Source: Ruminococcaceae bacterium UBA3323 (GTDB lineage: Bacteria; Bacillota; Clostridia; Oscillospirales; Acutalibacteraceae). From it: 37,209 nt of DNA. The notes under the pieces were generated by a model, which saw only the letters and a list, made by a program, of their open reading frames with translations, searched no databases and had not been told where the DNA came from. Made by a program: the position numbers and the translations under genes. The first letter of the stretch is position 1. Each line of letters begins with the position of its first letter. This document shows, one piece after another, positions 14,848-21,891 of the stretch. The stretch is taken from contig DESD01000026.1 in assembly GCA_002361935.1 (NCBI GenBank), forward strand, positions 1 to 37,209. The letters run 5' to 3'.

Positions 14848-15666
14848 TTATAACAGTGAAACAATTTCCTTCATAAATGCCGAAAACTTTTCTTCAACCA
14901 TTTTTCCTGTTTCCATAACCTCGGCATGCGTTAACGGCTGATCAAGAATGCCTGCCGCCATATTTGTTATACAGGAAATTCCAAGCACACGCATATTGCC
15001 GTGAACAGCGGAAATAACCTCGGGAACCGTAGACATACCAACTGCGTCGGCGCCAAGAATTCTTGCCGCCCTTATTTCTGCCGGGGTTTCAAACATCGGT
15101 CCTTTGCAGTAGCAATAAATTCCCTTTTTCACCTTGATATCAATATTTTCAGCGGCCTTTTCAGCAATATGAATCAATTCCTTACTGTACACTTCGCTCA
15201 TAGATGGAAATCGTATTCCGAGTCTTTCATCATTCTCCCCTGCTAAAACAGAAGGGCAAAAAAATCCAATATGGTCCTCAATAATCATGAGGTCTCCGGG
15301 TTTATAAGAGGTATTAACCGCCCCTGACGCATTGGTTACAATATAATTCGGAATGCCCATAAGCTGGAAAACTCTTACAGGAAGCGTAACCTCTTCCGGG
15401 CTATAGCCTTCATATAGATGAAATCTGCCGCTCATTGCAGCAATTTTCTTTCCGCCTGCAGTGCCGAAAATCAGCTTGCCGGCGTGTCCCTTAACCGTCG
15501 AAACGGGAAAGCCCTCTATATCCTTATAATCAATTTCAGCATCAACCTGAATTTCGTTTGAAAATGCACCCAGTCCGCTGCCAAGAACAATAGCCGCATC
15601 AGGTATATAATCAATCCTTTTCTCTAAAATTTCCTTAATTCTGATTGCTTTTTCAAAAAGGCTCAT
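14848..15666 (-). CDS. punA: Purine nucleoside phosphorylase
   Basis: The 272-residue protein is of the trimeric PNP family: AAIVLGSGLGAFSNEI for the phosphate site, KGHAGKLIFG and MSGRFHLYEGYSPEEVTLPV, then KGIYCYCKGPMFETPAEIRA with the purine-site Glu, and GMSTVPEVISAVH and GISCITNMAAGI. It splits purine ribo- and deoxyribonucleosides with phosphate for salvage. The start at 15666 (MSLFEK) has AGGAG 6 bases upstream; the longer frame begins inside that site. It has its own promoter and terminator. Its reaction yields ribose 1-phosphate. Confidence 0.93.
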   Translation of the reverse strand: MSLFEKAIRIKEILEKRIDYIPDAAIVLGSGLGAFSNEIQVDAEIDYKDIEGFPVSTVKGHAGKLIFGTAGGKKIAAMSGRFHLYEGYSPEEVTLPVRVFQLMGIPNYIVTNASGAVNTSYKPGDLMIIEDHIGFFCPSVLAGENDERLGIRFPSMSEVYSKELIHIAEKAAENIDIKVKKGIYCYCKGPMFETPAEIRAARILGADAVGMSTVPEVISAVHGNMRVLGISCITNMAAGILDQPLTHAEVMETGKMVEEKFSAFMKEIVSLL

Positions 15667-15696
15667 AGCTGTCTCCTGCAAAGTTTTCTATGTTTT

Positions 15697-15725
15697 ATCT
15701 TAACACACAGAAAAAGCACAGTCAA
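15697..15725 (-). promoter_or_regulatory. Promoter of the PNP gene
   Basis: On the minus strand TTGACT, 17 bases, TAAGAT, ending about 30 bases before the start. Confidence 0.65.
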
Positions 15726-15748
15726 TCAAAATCAGCACCGTACAAATC

Positions 15749-15772
15749 AAAGTCCTGCATTGCGCAGGACTT
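15749..15772. terminator. Orphan plus-strand terminator-like hairpin
   Basis: AAAGTCCTGC/GCAGGACTTT with a 5-nt loop, followed by TTT on the plus strand. No plus-strand gene lies upstream for more than 3 kb, so its source transcript is unknown. Confidence 0.5.
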
Positions 15773-15936
15773 TTTATCTATATAACAGATTTATTTTGTT
15801 GCTTTTATCTGAAAATGACGAATGCTGACTGTGAATGTCGTATTTCACGAACAAGGTCATTATTTATCATATAATCCCAAAAATTGGTATTACTTTTTTT
15901 ATGAAACTGCCACTCACCTATCAGGAGGAATTATAT

Positions 15937-16281
15937 ATGAATACTACAAAACTTTTAAACGAAACACTTCAATCACTTGGAATCAGCAAGCGCTATAAAG
16001 GCTACCGACAGCTTCAGCTATCCGTTGAGCTTGCACTTGATGACGAATCACGCCTGCAGTGCATTACGGAAAATATTTATAATCAGGTTGCCGAAATGTG
16101 CAATTGCGAATGCTTCCATATTGAACGGAATATCAGAACCGTTGCTTCCCACGCATGGAAGGTTAATTCTCAAAAACTTACGGAAATTGCAGGATATACC
16201 CTCTGCTCTTCGCCGTCTGTATCCGAATTGATTTCCATTTTGGTTACATATATTGAACGAAACCGAACAGATATTTATTAA
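15937..16281 (+). CDS. Stand-alone Spo0A-C-like DNA-binding protein
   Basis: The 114-residue protein matches the Spo0A C-terminal effector domain over nearly its whole length: LGISKRYKGYRQLQLSVELA, the middle ITENIYNQVAEMCNCECFHI, ERNIRTVASHAWKVN, and SPSVSELISILVTYIERN. There is no receiver domain, so it is not controlled by phosphorylation in the usual way and could compete with or bypass Spo0A at its boxes. The start at 15937 follows AGGAGGAATTATAT; the longer frame begins in non-coding sequence. It lies just upstream of tRNA-Ser. Confidence 0.85.
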   Translation: MNTTKLLNETLQSLGISKRYKGYRQLQLSVELALDDESRLQCITENIYNQVAEMCNCECFHIERNIRTVASHAWKVNSQKLTEIAGYTLCSSPSVSELISILVTYIERNRTDIY

Positions 16282-16291
16282 AAGTGCACGT

Positions 16292-16325
16292 CAGCCAGTC
16301 TTGAATTCAGGGCAGGCTGTTTTGT
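16292..16325 (+). terminator. Weak terminator after the Spo0A-C-like gene
   Basis: CAGCC (16292-16296) and GGCTG (16315-16319) with an 18-nt loop and a T-rich tail. The stem is short. Confidence 0.45.
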
Positions 16326-16363
16326 GTTTTTAAAGATTTTATTTAACAGAATGCAATATGCAC

Positions 16364-16392
16364 TTGACTATTTCGTTAAAATGTAGTAAATT
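16364..16392 (+). promoter_or_regulatory. tRNA-Ser promoter
   Basis: TTGACT, 17 bases, TAAATT. A GGCGGC/GCCGCC hairpin (16398-16416) lies in the leader before the tRNA. Confidence 0.6.
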
Positions 16393-16440
16393 ATATGGGC
16401 GGCTGAAAATGCCGCCGAAATATAAAAGCGTAAATACTAT

Positions 16441-16533
16441 GCAGATGTGTCCGAGCTGGCCGAAGGAGCACGATTGGAAATCGTGTAAACGGCGAACACC
16501 GTTTCAAGGGTTCAAATCCCTTCATCTGCGCCA
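16441..16533 (+). tRNA. tRNA-Ser (anticodon GGA)
   Basis: Acceptor arms GCAGATG/CATCTGC, anticodon stem CACGATT-GGA-AATCGTG, a long variable arm (GGCGAACACC...) as in class II tRNAs, T-arm GGGTTCAAATCCC and encoded CCA. The 3' 60 bases serve as the left attachment site of the island and remain functional after integration. Confidence 0.95.
16474..16533 (+). repeat. attL: 3' part of tRNA-Ser
   Basis: The 60 bases from the anticodon loop to the CCA end are repeated exactly at 26534-26593. The integrase gene lies 157 bp inside this end. Confidence 0.93.
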
Positions 16534-16537
16534 AAAG

Positions 16538-16584
16538 AAGTCCCGATACCGCTTGGTTAAGCGAAAAATCGGGGCTTTATTTTT
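16538..16584 (+). terminator. tRNA-Ser terminator carried by the island
   Basis: AAGTCCCGAT/ATCGGGGCTT with an apical mini-hairpin CGCTT-GGTT-AAGCG and a T-run. The 19-nt apical part (16548-16566) is identical to that of the terminator at 27388-27440, while the outer stems differ by paired changes. Confidence 0.8.
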
Positions 16585-16689
16585 TTGCATTTCTATTTGT
16601 ATCGCTGATTTGCAAAAATATTATACGGCTGTTTTTGGTGTGTTTTGGTGATTTTAGGTGGTAAAAAGGTGGTAAAAAAGTGGTAAATC

Positions 16690-17739
16690 TTAAGATATAC
16701 CACTTAAAAAATTATTTAATTTATTTGCTGTTTCTTTTGTTCTGCTCTCTCGGATATGAGTATAAACATCAAGCGTTAATTCTATTTTTGAATGTCCTAA
16801 AATTTTTGAAGCATCTTTCGGAGCAAGCCCTGCATCAAAGCAGATAGTAGCAAATGCATGTCTTAACTGATGCGGAGAGAGATTTACCTGTGTTTCTTTT
16901 TTGTATCTGCTCCAAAACATATTAAACTGACTTAAAGTAAGCAGCAGACTATTATCATTAAAAATATATCCTTTTTTCTTCTGTGACAAAACATTTTTTA
17001 AAGGAGTGAGCAATGGTATTGTTCTTATACCATCCCTTGACTTAGCCCGGTTGTATACCTTCGGCTTTCCGTTTTCAAAAACAACAACCTTGTTTATATC
17101 AATAGTATCGTTTTTAAAATCTATATCTTCATAGGTTAAAGCGAGAGCCTCTCCCCTTCTGCATCCTGTATATAAAATCAGATAAGCGAATAGACCAAAT
17201 GTCGCATCAACGGATTGCTTAACCTTTTCTATATCCTTATCGTCAGGAAGTTCCCTTTTGTTAACAACCGCATTTTTGGGTATCTTCACAACAGTAACCG
17301 GATTTGTTTTAACCAAATCTTTCAATATAGCATAATCAAAAATTAAAGAAGCTACAATCTTTCTTAAAGAAATTGTATGCTTGGCATAGCCTTTTTTGCC
17401 AAGTTCATTTATAAAGCGCTGAATATCCATTGATGTAATTTCTTTAATAAGCTTATTCCCCAATTCTTCCTTTAGATTTTTTACAGGAGCTCTATAACCG
17501 TTCATTGTATAGTAACCCACTTCCGCCTCATGAGCTTCAGCCCATTCATCAGCAACCATTTCAAATGTTGGATTTAACGCCCTTTCAATTGCTTCTTCAG
17601 CTTCAGCCTGAGCCTTCCTGATTTTAAAAAGCAACTCTTCTTCTGAATGAGCATAAATGTCCTTTGCCTTTGTGCTGCCGTCCGGTTGCTTTAAAAGTAT
17701 CTTCTTACGATAGTAATTATACTTTTTTTCTTTCTTCAT
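16690..17739 (-). CDS. int: Tyrosine integrase of the island
   Basis: The 349-residue protein has an N-terminal arm-binding part (about 10-55), a SAM-like core-binding domain (about 57-150) and a catalytic domain with R194 (TGCRRGEA), K233, H290-x-x-R293 (HQLRHAFAT), H316 (LGHSKIELTLDVYTH) and nucleophile Y326. It recombines the island with the tRNA-Ser 3' end. AGGAG lies upstream of the ATG. Its 3' end faces attL, the standard order for tRNA-targeting islands. A palindrome at 17766-17781 just before its ribosome site suggests control of expression. Confidence 0.95.
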   Translation of the reverse strand: MKKEKKYNYYRKKILLKQPDGSTKAKDIYAHSEEELLFKIRKAQAEAEEAIERALNPTFEMVADEWAEAHEAEVGYYTMNGYRAPVKNLKEELGNKLIKEITSMDIQRFINELGKKGYAKHTISLRKIVASLIFDYAILKDLVKTNPVTVVKIPKNAVVNKRELPDDKDIEKVKQSVDATFGLFAYLILYTGCRRGEALALTYEDIDFKNDTIDINKVVVFENGKPKVYNRAKSRDGIRTIPLLTPLKNVLSQKKKGYIFNDNSLLLTLSQFNMFWSRYKKETQVNLSPHQLRHAFATICFDAGLAPKDASKILGHSKIELTLDVYTHIRESRTKETANKLNNFLSGIS

Positions 17740-17765
17740 GTAGTATCACTCCTGTTACTTAAAAA

Positions 17766-17781
17766 GGGTATAAAAATACCC
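17766..17781. promoter_or_regulatory. Palindrome before the integrase gene
   Basis: GGGTAT-AAAA-ATACCC, a perfect 6-bp inverted repeat 26 bases before the integrase start on the coding strand. It is a candidate operator or leader hairpin. Confidence 0.5.
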
Positions 17782-17802
17782 TGCTTGAAAAATTCAGCAG
17801 GA

Positions 17803-17840
17803 TGTGATACAATCTATTTGCTTGTGTAGAGTGTATCACA
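17803..17840. promoter_or_regulatory. Inverted repeat, candidate recombination or operator site
   Basis: TGTGATACA and TGTATCACA (9-bp arms, 20-bp spacer) lie in the 175-bp gap between int and the exonuclease gene. Arm-type integrase or excisionase binding is possible. Confidence 0.4.
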
Positions 17841-17914
17841 CACCTACTCATTTACCTCTTGGCTATTGCAGTAGTCAAGGGGTTATTTTTTTTTGCCTGT
17901 TGCAGCAGGCAAAG

Positions 17915-18865
17915 TTACATTTGTTTTTCATCAATGAGTTCACTGAAAAGTTTAGCTGTTGCCAAACAATCTGAAAGCGAACGATGTGCAGAATTTCTGT
18001 TAATATTATAATAATCGCATAATGTGTCTAACTTATAATCCCAAACATCCCAGTTATTAGGATGTTTGTATTCAACTTTAAGTGTAGTTTTAGCTATTTC
18101 TAATGTATCAAATAAACGGCGCTTTTCGTTCAGTTCTATGCCGTTTACATATAAAAATTTTAAATCAAATTCGAGATTGTGACCAACTAAATTACAGCCT
18201 TTAATATAATCTTGTATCGAATTAGCAATTTCATAAAAATACGGCTTATCGCTTATCATATCGCCTGTTATTCCTGTTAGCTTTGTAATCTCTTCAGGTA
18301 TAGGCTTATTTATATTAACCAAAGTGGAAATACAAGAAGTTGGCTCGTTTAAATTGCTTTCATATTTTATTGCCGAAAATTCTATAATGTCACAATTCCG
18401 CTTATTAAGACCTGTAGTTTCAACATCAACAACTACTAAAGGAAACAATTTTTCTATCTTAGTCGCTTTTGTTATTTTTGAAAAGGTAAACTCATCCAAT
18501 TCTGCAAGTGAGTTCTTTTTTCTTTTTTCTCCGCTAATGCTAATCTTAACTTTTGGTATTGAATTAAGTTCAGCATTAAATTTATCATACTGATTCTGCA
18601 GATAAGCTTGTCTATTTGCTTTTCGTTCAGTTTCTTTTATTTCTTCTTTTGATAACAATCTGAATTGTGAATCAAAAACAAGCTTTTTCAAATCGTCAAT
18701 ATTCAATTCTAACAACTTGTTGGCCTTAGTCCCCCCACCTATTTTCTTCAATAATGCTTTTCTGCAAGAAGGACAAACCCAAACACCCTTGCGCAATTGG
18801 TAACGATGCCAGCCTACTGTTTTATCACAAATAGAACATTGTACTTTTAAATCAAAAAATCCCAT
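17915..18865 (-). CDS. DnaQ-like 3'-5' exonuclease with N-terminal zinc ribbon
   Basis: The 316-residue protein begins with C10-x2-C13 and C31-x2-C34, a DUF4428-like zinc ribbon. A charged linker (about 45-140) follows, and then an RNase T/DNA polymerase III epsilon domain from about 143. The domain has D147 and E149 (VVDVETTG), GHNLEFDLKFLY, and AHRSLSDCLAT with the late His/Asp pair. This places it in the DEDDh exonucleases. The zinc ribbon may aim it at a nucleic acid or a protein. In the island it may degrade incoming DNA or serve recombination; the role is not certain. Confidence 0.85.
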   Translation of the reverse strand: MGFFDLKVQCSICDKTVGWHRYQLRKGVWVCPSCRKALLKKIGGGTKANKLLELNIDDLKKLVFDSQFRLLSKEEIKETERKANRQAYLQNQYDKFNAELNSIPKVKISISGEKRKKNSLAELDEFTFSKITKATKIEKLFPLVVVDVETTGLNKRNCDIIEFSAIKYESNLNEPTSCISTLVNINKPIPEEITKLTGITGDMISDKPYFYEIANSIQDYIKGCNLVGHNLEFDLKFLYVNGIELNEKRRLFDTLEIAKTTLKVEYKHPNNWDVWDYKLDTLCDYYNINRNSAHRSLSDCLATAKLFSELIDEKQM

Positions 18866-18887
18866 TAATCAAATCCCATTCTTTTTT

Positions 18888-19472
18888 TTATTCAGCAACA
18901 GGATAAGTTGCCGAATCCAAAGTTTCGTTTGTATCTTTATCAATGACGGAAACATTTGATAAAACCGTTTCATTTGTGTAAGACTGATATATGTTTGCTG
19001 CCATTCCTGCCTGAAGAAGTATTAAAAAGTTCATACCATTTTCATAATCACTTTTATTTACATATATTTTAATTTCAGAAAAATCATCGTTAAATTCGGT
19101 TGAGGTTACACAAGGATAATCAGCATTAAGAGAATTCAACGTATCGGCAGTTTCCTGCTTGGTGCTTTCTTTAAATTTTTTGAATGAACTCTTGCTCATA
19201 GTGTAAGTTACAGATCCATCATCGTTTACTTTAGCTGTTTTAAATCCTTGTTTCTTTTGTTCTTCTGAAAGTTCTGCAGATGCAGGATTTCCTTCATCAA
19301 ACATTGATGCCGGAACAGTAATATCAACCGTCAAAAGATTTTCGTCTACAACATCAGATTTACTGGGTTCTGTTGATTTGTTTTCTGTTGTATTATTCTG
19401 TTTTTGAGCAGAGCAGGCAGCCAAAGTTAAAACGATTACTACTGCAATTAAAATTGACAATACTTTTTTCAT
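18888..19472 (-). CDS. Lipoprotein, island cargo
   Basis: The 194-residue protein has a lipoprotein signal: KK, hydrophobic 4-17, lipobox LAAC with C20. A low-complexity Ser/Thr/Lys linker follows, then a domain of about 130 residues with no motif I recognise. AGAGGAG precedes the ATG. Surface lipoproteins next to phage repressors often act in superinfection exclusion or as lysogenic conversion genes, and that is a possible role here. It sits between the exonuclease and a small regulator on the opposite strand. Confidence 0.8.
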   Translation of the reverse strand: MKKVLSILIAVVIVLTLAACSAQKQNNTTENKSTEPSKSDVVDENLLTVDITVPASMFDEGNPASAELSEEQKKQGFKTAKVNDDGSVTYTMSKSSFKKFKESTKQETADTLNSLNADYPCVTSTEFNDDFSEIKIYVNKSDYENGMNFLILLQAGMAANIYQSYTNETVLSNVSVIDKDTNETLDSATYPVAE

Positions 19473-19595
19473 ATTATTTTATTCTCCTCTTACCATTCCC
19501 TCGGAATGGTCTTTTTTATTTTTTACCACATTTTATAGTGGTTGTTACCATAATGAAATTACAAATCCTGCAAACAATAGTGCAGGGTGATTCAA

Positions 19596-19793
19596 TTGAA
19601 AATTGTTTATAAAGTATATGATTATCGTACAAAAGTAAATATGACATTGCGGGAACTGGAAGAAAAATCGGGAATCAGCCGGGCAACAATAAATAATATT
19701 GAAAACGGCATAGCGAATCCTACAGTTGAGGTTATTTGCCAGCTTGCAATTGCCTTAGAATGCTCTCCATATGACCTGTTTTCTATGGAATAA
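19596..19793 (+). CDS. Small XRE-family regulator
   Basis: The 65-residue single-domain helix-turn-helix protein reads NMTLRELEEKSGISRATINN, then IENGIANPTVEVICQLAIAL and ECSPYDLF, close to many mobile-element XRE proteins. I place the start at TTG 19596 after GCAGGGTG, giving the usual MKIVYKVYDYR opening. An inverted repeat at 19800-19821 follows the stop. It faces away from the lipoprotein gene and may control it. Confidence 0.85.
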   Translation: MKIVYKVYDYRTKVNMTLRELEEKSGISRATINNIENGIANPTVEVICQLAIALECSPYDLFSME

Positions 19794-19799
19794 CAGGGT

Positions 19800-19821
19800 T
19801 TTGTCTATTATATTAGACAAA
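19800..19821. promoter_or_regulatory. Inverted repeat after the XRE gene
   Basis: TTTGTCTA and TAGACAAA with a 6-bp spacer. It is either a weak terminator or an operator. Confidence 0.4.
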
Positions 19822-19903
19822 TGCTCCGTTTCACGTTACCTTTTCCAAATTTTACAACTAAATGGGTAAGAAAGCAAATAAAAAATCTTTTTTATTTGAG
19901 AAA

Positions 19904-19923
19904 GGGACATTTTTTACCCTATT
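19904..19923. repeat. 20-bp motif shared with 3412-3431 (copy 2)
   Basis: Exact reverse complement of the motif at 3412-3431, here 12 bp upstream of a TTGACA hexamer. Confidence 0.6.
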
Positions 19924-19935
19924 GATAAATAAAAG

Positions 19936-19984
19936 TTGACAAGGTTTGATTTTTGCTGTAAAACATATATTAGAACGAATGTTT
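19936..19984 (+). promoter_or_regulatory. Promoter region with LexA-like box in the island
   Basis: TTGACA at 19936 with TAAAAC 17 bases on, then GAAC-GAAT-GTTT at 19973-19984, an SOS-box-like match. The -10 choice is uncertain. It precedes the 46-residue frame that runs into the repressor gene. Confidence 0.45.
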
Positions 19985-20005
19985 TAAGAAAAGAGGTACA
20001 TATTT

Positions 20006-20146
20006 ATGGATAATGTTATTTTTGAATTAAACAAGGTTAATCGTAAAAGTAAAGAAGATTTATTAAAGTATTTACTCAATCTTGAGAAGCAAGAAATGCT
20101 AAATAATCAAGAGCTTGCTTTTGCTTTTCCTCAGAAAGACGATTAA
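20006..20146 (+). CDS. 46-residue protein overlapping the repressor gene
   Basis: It encodes MDNVIFELNKVNRKSKEDLL followed by a Lys/Glu/Asn-rich helix, soluble, with AAGAGG upstream and the LexA-like promoter before it. Its last 71 bp run antisense to the 3' end of the CI-like repressor (20076-20399). SOS-induced small antirepressors occur in several temperate phages, and either the peptide or the convergent transcript could relieve repression here. Both are inference; no family is recognised. Confidence 0.55.
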   Translation: MDNVIFELNKVNRKSKEDLLKYLLNLEKQEMLNNQELAFAFPQKDD

Positions 20147-20399
20147 AGACCTCAATAATTTTTTGGTCAAGTTCATCATCAGAATATGAAGATATTTTAT
20201 CTTCCCAGCCCATAAGGTATGCAGGTGTTGTATTTAACGCTTTAGCAAAAGCTTCAACCTTACTTTGGGAAATATCTCTTAACCCTAATTCGATTTTATT
20301 AATAGCTGAACGGGATTTATATCCTAATCTTGTTGCGAGTTCTTGTTGGGATAATCCTTGGGATTCTCTTAACATTTTAATTCTGTCATAAATAGTCAT
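20076..20399 (-). CDS. CI-like XRE repressor
   Basis: The 107-residue protein has an N-terminal XRE domain (SQQELATRLGYKSRSAINKI, then ELGLRDISQSKVEAFAKALN), then PAYLMGWEDK and a short helical tail for dimerisation. It lacks the peptidase-like domain of LexA/CI, so it is not self-cleaving and needs another route of inactivation. AGGTAATTACA precedes the ATG. It is divergent from the Cro-like gene, with an operator-promoter at 20478-20519. Confidence 0.9.
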   Translation of the reverse strand: MTIYDRIKMLRESQGLSQQELATRLGYKSRSAINKIELGLRDISQSKVEAFAKALNTTPAYLMGWEDKISSYSDDELDQKIIEVFNRLSEEKQKQALDYLAFLASQD

Positions 20400-20477
20400 T
20401 GTAATTACCTCACACGATGACTATATCATACTGTCGCCAAAAAATCAACATTTTTTTAGAAAAATTCAAAAAATGTG

Positions 20478-20519
20478 TTGACAATATGGCTACATTGTGA
20501 TATATTTTCGTTGTAGCCA
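20478..20519 (+). promoter_or_regulatory. Rightward early promoter with operator
   Basis: TTGACA, 17 bases, TATATT. Inverted half-sites TGGCTACA (20487-20494) and TGTAGCCA (20512-20519) flank the -10 region. This is the expected genetic-switch target of the repressor and Cro-like protein. Confidence 0.75.
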
Positions 20520-20548
20520 CAATGGAACAGTAAAGGAGGTGTATAGGT

Positions 20549-20785
20549 TTGGTAAATACAGCTTTATTAAAGGGTAGTATTACAGCAGCAGGCTATACTC
20601 AGGAATCATTCGCCAAAGTATTAGGTATATCGGCACAATCTTTAAATTATAAGTTAAATAATATTCGAGAATTCAAGGTTTCAGAAATTATGAAAGTGTG
20701 TGATATTTTGGATATTATCAATAAAGACGAATATTTTTTTGTTCAAAAAGTAGACAAAACGGCTACAAACCCAAAATCAGCATAG
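20549..20785 (+). CDS. Cro-like helix-turn-helix protein
   Basis: The 78-residue protein starts with TTG, 8 bases after AAAGGAGGT. It has a helix-turn-helix of the phage Cro/DUF739 type: ITAAGYTQESFAKVLGISAQ followed by SLNYKLNN. It is divergent from the repressor and is the first gene of the rightward transcript. Its last codons (TNPKSA and stop) recur as a remnant at 21415-21435 beyond the coiled-coil gene, marking an insertion point. Confidence 0.88.
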   Translation: MVNTALLKGSITAAGYTQESFAKVLGISAQSLNYKLNNIREFKVSEIMKVCDILDIINKDEYFFVQKVDKTATNPKSA

Positions 20786-20789
20786 AAAA

Positions 20790-20815
20790 AACAGCCATAC
20801 CGATGTATAGCTGTT
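20790..20815 (-). terminator. Terminator of the moron-like coiled-coil gene
   Basis: On the minus strand AACAGC-ATAC...GTAT-GCTGTT followed by a T-run (20789-20785). It begins immediately after the Cro-like stop codon. Confidence 0.65.
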
Positions 20816-20832
20816 AGGAAAGGAATAGTTTT

Positions 20833-20988
20833 ATGAAAGACATTAATAAAGAGCTTGATGAAATAAGAAAGATGAATAAGCAAACCCGCAGGAATAATAC
20901 TACAGCATTAATCCTTTCAGGTATTGTTCTTGGTCTTACATTATCAAGGCTGATTAATGTAATACTTGAATTTATTTTTTCAAAGTAA
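20833..20988 (+). CDS. 51-residue membrane protein
   Basis: It encodes a charged N-terminus (MKDINKELDEIRKMNKQTRR) and one membrane helix (TALILSGIVLGLTLSRLINV). AGGAAAGGA precedes the ATG. It lies wholly antisense to the 3' untranslated part of the coiled-coil gene transcript and overlaps that gene's end by 9 bp, so it may be an expressed small membrane protein or a chance frame. Confidence 0.5.
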   Translation: MKDINKELDEIRKMNKQTRRNNTTALILSGIVLGLTLSRLINVILEFIFSK

Positions 20989-21327
20989 GAATGAAAATAT
21001 TGCAATAGCAATATCAGCAATAATACTGAGAATGGCAATTGTGAGCGCAATTGTGTTTTGCTTTTTTGATGTAACCGCTTCTTGTTTGGCAAAATCAATT
21101 TGTTTTTGAAATTTTAAGTTGTTTTCTTTTAATTCTGCAATTTGAATTTGTTGATTGGCAGTTTGTTGTTTTAACTCAACAATCTGAGTTTGCTGATTAG
21201 AAGTTTGCCGTCTTAATTCAGCAATAACCGTATTTTGATTATCAACAATTTCACTTTGTCTATCATGAGGTGTAATTAAATTACGAACAGCTTGATTATT
21301 TAATATTTCAAAATCTCTATTTTGCAT
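20980..21327 (-). CDS. Tail-anchored coiled-coil protein (moron-like)
   Basis: The 115-residue protein has an N-terminal segment (MQNRDFEILNNQAVRNLITP), then a repeated glutamine-rich coiled coil (QTSNQQTQIVELKQQTANQQ and on), then a C-terminal membrane helix (IALTIAILSIIADIAIAIFS). It has its own consensus-like promoter and terminator, runs against its neighbours, and is bracketed by duplicated sequence: the signs of a moron added to a phage genome. The topology suits a membrane-bound sensor or superinfection-exclusion protein, which is inference. Confidence 0.75.
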   Translation of the reverse strand: MQNRDFEILNNQAVRNLITPHDRQSEIVDNQNTVIAELRRQTSNQQTQIVELKQQTANQQIQIAELKENNLKFQKQIDFAKQEAVTSKKQNTIALTIAILSIIADIAIAIFSFLL

Positions 21328-21362
21328 TTTGATAGTTCCCTTCTGCCTTGACAGGCAATTTG

Positions 21363-21391
21363 AGTATAACAAATTATTGTTCACAAGTCAA
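21363..21391 (-). promoter_or_regulatory. Promoter of the coiled-coil gene
   Basis: On the minus strand TTGACT (21391-21386), 17 bases, TATACT (21368-21363). It is independent of the phage-type early promoter. Confidence 0.7.
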
Positions 21392-21414
21392 AATAATTGA
21401 CAAGCGGTTTAGCA

Positions 21415-21435
21415 ACAAATCCAAAATCAGCATAG
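21415..21435 (+). repeat. Remnant copy of the Cro-like gene's 3' end
   Basis: Reads ACAAAT then CCAAAATCAGCATAG, i.e. TNPKSA-stop, the same six codons that end the Cro-like gene at 20765-20785 (one base different). The two copies flank the coiled-coil insert. Confidence 0.7.
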
Positions 21436-21446
21436 GAGGATAGACA

Positions 21447-21617
21447 ATGCAATTACTATTATGTGTATTACTTATACTTGTATTTATATGGCTTATTTGG
21501 GAAATTTGGCAAAAACAAAGCCTTGCTTATTTAATTTCAAAAAAAGGCATTCAAATATCAAGTGAAGAGATATCCGAATGCCTAAAAGCTGTATTAATAA
21601 AATTCTTTAAGAAGTAG
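21447..21617 (+). CDS. 56-residue membrane protein
   Basis: It encodes one N-terminal membrane helix (LLLCVLLILVFIWLIWEIW) and a charged tail ending KFFKK. AGGAGGATAGACA precedes the ATG, an excellent ribosome site. It follows the duplicated Cro 3' end, so before the insertion it would have come directly after the Cro-like gene. Function unknown. Confidence 0.65.
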   Translation: MQLLLCVLLILVFIWLIWEIWQKQSLAYLISKKGIQISSEEISECLKAVLIKFFKK

Positions 21618-21669
21618 GAAAAGTAATCATTTGTAAAATAACGCATGTTTTCAGAAAGGACGTGAATTT

Positions 21670-21768
21670 ATGTCAACAGCAGCACAGATAATTGCTGCAA
21701 TAGGTATAACAATAGTTGCCTTTATTGCGGTAATAGGTTTCGCACCGAATTTCAAAAGCAATAAATAA
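21670..21768 (+). CDS. 32-residue hydrophobic peptide
   Basis: It encodes MSTAAQIIAAIGITIVAFIA followed by a short basic end (NFKSNK). AAAGGACGTGAATTT precedes the ATG. It is a single membrane helix with a size like holin-like or type I toxin peptides, but no family is recognised. Confidence 0.5.
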   Translation: MSTAAQIIAAIGITIVAFIAVIGFAPNFKSNK

Positions 21769-21891
21769 AAAAAGAAAAGCCTACCTTCTCACAAACGATT
21801 GGGTAGTAAAGTTCATTTGAAATAGTTTTATGAGACACTATTTTTATTTGATAGTGAAATAAAAACAGCACAGAAAGGAATTAGAAAAGTT

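Noticed and set aside
18324..18593. Plus-strand 89-codon frame inside the exonuclease region
   Set aside because: It is a shadow of the well-supported exonuclease gene on the other strand.
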